Shown here in pieces: positions 62,945 to 64,000 of a stretch of DNA of 64,000 bases. A model generated the notes under the pieces. It ran no database searches. It was not told the origin of the DNA and saw only the letters and a program-made list of their open reading frames with translations. This stretch comes from Vulcanisaeta moutnovskia 768-28 (GTDB taxonomy: Archaea > Thermoproteota > Thermoprotei > Thermoproteales > Thermocladiaceae). The position numbers and the translations under genes were made by a program. Location: assembly GCF_000190315.1 (NCBI RefSeq), contig NC_015151.1, positions 496,001 to 560,000 on the forward strand, read 5' to 3'. Numbering within the stretch: position 1 is the first letter of the stretch; the number at the start of each line of letters is the position of its first letter.

Positions 62945-63928
62945 TTAACTAAGGAATTCCTCATAATGCCTCACATACATTCTTAATGACTCGGGTACCT
63001 TTATTGCAAGTGCTGCGGCGCCTATTATGCCAATGTCATCGCCGAATTTCGTGAAATCAATACGCGCTGGCTTAACTGCCACGTACTCCCTTAGATACTT
63101 TTCAATTCCTATTCTAAATAAATCCACATTATTAAGAGCCATAGAACCGCCTAGTACTATTAATTCCGGGTCATATGCATTCATTACATTAGCCAAACCA
63201 ACTGCATGGACTCTCATTAAGTAATTATCGATGAAATCCCTAGCAAGTTCATCACCATCATAGTATGCTTGGAATATCTCCTCAGTACTTACATGCTCAC
63301 CTCTAACGAGTTTTTCATAAATTCTTGACTTGTAGGACTTATTCTTAATGAATTCATTAATAACCCTCGGTATATTAGCGCCCGAGCCAAGGCCTTCCCA
63401 ATGGCCATATCCACCACAACCGCATTGAATCCTTGAGTTTATGTCAATAACTATATGCCCGACTTCGTGGGCATTACCATCTTTACCAACGAGTAGATGC
63501 CCATCAACTATTACGCCAGCACCAATTCCAGTGCTAAAGGTTATGTAAACCAGGTTATTAATGCCCTTCCCAATACCGAATAGGTATTCACCCCAAACAG
63601 CGGCCATAGCATCATTACCTAGAATCACCGTTACCTTAAACTCCCTAATTATTGGTTCCACAAGCTTAAACCTCTTGATGGGCGCATTGGGTGCCCAGGG
63701 AACAATGCCCTTACTTAGATCTAAAGGTCCAATTGAGCCAATGCCTATACCATCAATATGAATACCATTAGTTAGCTCCTTTATTGACTTTATAATTACG
63801 TTTGCTACAGTATTCTCATCGCCACTCACAGGTTGTCTAATCTTTACCTTATTAATGACGCTACCATCCTCGCGTATTAAACCAATTCTTATGTACGTTG
63901 CGCCAACATCAACTCCCACATAAACCAT
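62945..63928 (-). CDS. ROK-family sugar kinase (glucokinase/hexokinase)
   Basis: A 327-residue ATP-dependent sugar kinase: GVDVGATYIRIG phosphate loop, NDAMAAVWGE, STGIGAG, and the ROK zinc motif QCGCGGYGHWE, with HEVGHI supplying the histidine. Archaeal relatives phosphorylate glucose and other hexoses. Box A CTTAAAAAC (minus, 63953-63961) gives a leaderless ATG. Gap to the oxidoreductase is 30 bp. Confidence 0.87.
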   Translation of the reverse strand: MVYVGVDVGATYIRIGLIREDGSVINKVKIRQPVSGDENTVANVIIKSIKELTNGIHIDGIGIGSIGPLDLSKGIVPWAPNAPIKRFKLVEPIIREFKVTVILGNDAMAAVWGEYLFGIGKGINNLVYITFSTGIGAGVIVDGHLLVGKDGNAHEVGHIVIDINSRIQCGCGGYGHWEGLGSGANIPRVINEFIKNKSYKSRIYEKLVRGEHVSTEEIFQAYYDGDELARDFIDNYLMRVHAVGLANVMNAYDPELIVLGGSMALNNVDLFRIGIEKYLREYVAVKPARIDFTKFGDDIGIIGAAALAIKVPESLRMYVRHYEEFLS

Positions 63929-64000
63929 ATAAGTTCTTCGATAAAAATCTCCGTTTTTAAGTTATTATATGGATCATAATTGATGGGTTTATAAAGGGTG

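Noticed and set aside
1-64000. CRISPR arrays, rRNA genes, intact transposases and toxin-antitoxin pairs
   Set aside because: No regularly spaced repeats, rRNA sequence, transposase motifs or PIN/RelE partners were seen in any part of the window.

Overview
The window is chromosomal DNA of a hyperthermophilic crenarchaeon, most likely a Thermoproteales member close to Vulcanisaeta or Caldivirga. The evidence is archaeal aIF2-beta, ribosomal P1/L12, Pth2 and AGOG DNA glycosylase genes, a PaREP1-type gene, an intron-containing tRNA-Cys, moderate A+T content, and many starts lying about 26 nt below an A/T-rich box A with almost no leader (leaderless transcription). The genus is an inference from gene content.

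Layout. 1-3562: end of galactokinase, galT, thioredoxin reductase, and a winged-helix protein fused to a degenerate tetrapyrrole-methylase-like domain. 3563-6130 (minus): dsrE-tusA-sqr-DUF1641, a sulfide oxidation and sulfur relay operon with a palindrome at its promoter. 6217-8466: two decayed reading frames around a tRNA-Cys. 8567-12530: purA and purB diverge from a shared promoter region, with a COG2509-type FAD dehydrogenase behind purA. 13501-21555: acetoacetate-decarboxylase-like protein, acid-sugar MFS transporter, IlvD/Edd dehydratase, isopropylmalate/tartrate-dehydrogenase-like protein, SDR, PdxA2-like dehydrogenase and a DUF1537 four-carbon acid sugar kinase. This looks like an archaeal route from C4 (or longer) sugar acids to central metabolites. 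21715-25355: a split (S)/(R)-2-hydroxyacid dehydrogenase (CCG protein, 2[4Fe-4S] protein, GlcD) and a MenA-like prenyltransferase.

25387-34849 is mixed: small regulators, a zinc-ribbon/membrane frame pair, a secreted protein, an MFS transporter, a B12-type radical SAM protein, aIF2-beta, an ACT protein, a lone CCG paralogue, an M24 peptidase relative, and two candidate C/D box sRNAs at about 27003-27066 and 32450-32510. 35014-39737: a DsbA-like protein, complex I subunits J, K and N only, a corrinoid adenosyltransferase and BtpA. 39990-50229: redox and export genes, including a coiled-coil surface protein with an internal duplication, polyferredoxin, TorD chaperone, PsrB/DmsB-type subunit, DoxD and DoxA (thiosulfate:quinone oxidoreductase), and TatA, TatB-like and TatC with a ModE-like regulator. 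50359-63928: housekeeping and central metabolism, including 1-Cys peroxiredoxin, phosphomevalonate dehydratase small subunit, AGOG glycosylase, M50 protease, L12, enoyl-CoA hydratase, tungsten aldehyde oxidoreductase, UbiE/MenG, Pth2, a phytoene-desaturase-like oxidoreductase and a ROK sugar kinase.

Together the genes describe an organism that feeds electrons from sulfide, thiosulfate and 2-hydroxyacids into a (mena)quinone pool, carries Mo/W enzymes with Tat export, and oxidises sugars and sugar acids. No CRISPR array, rRNA operon, intact insertion sequence or replication origin was seen.
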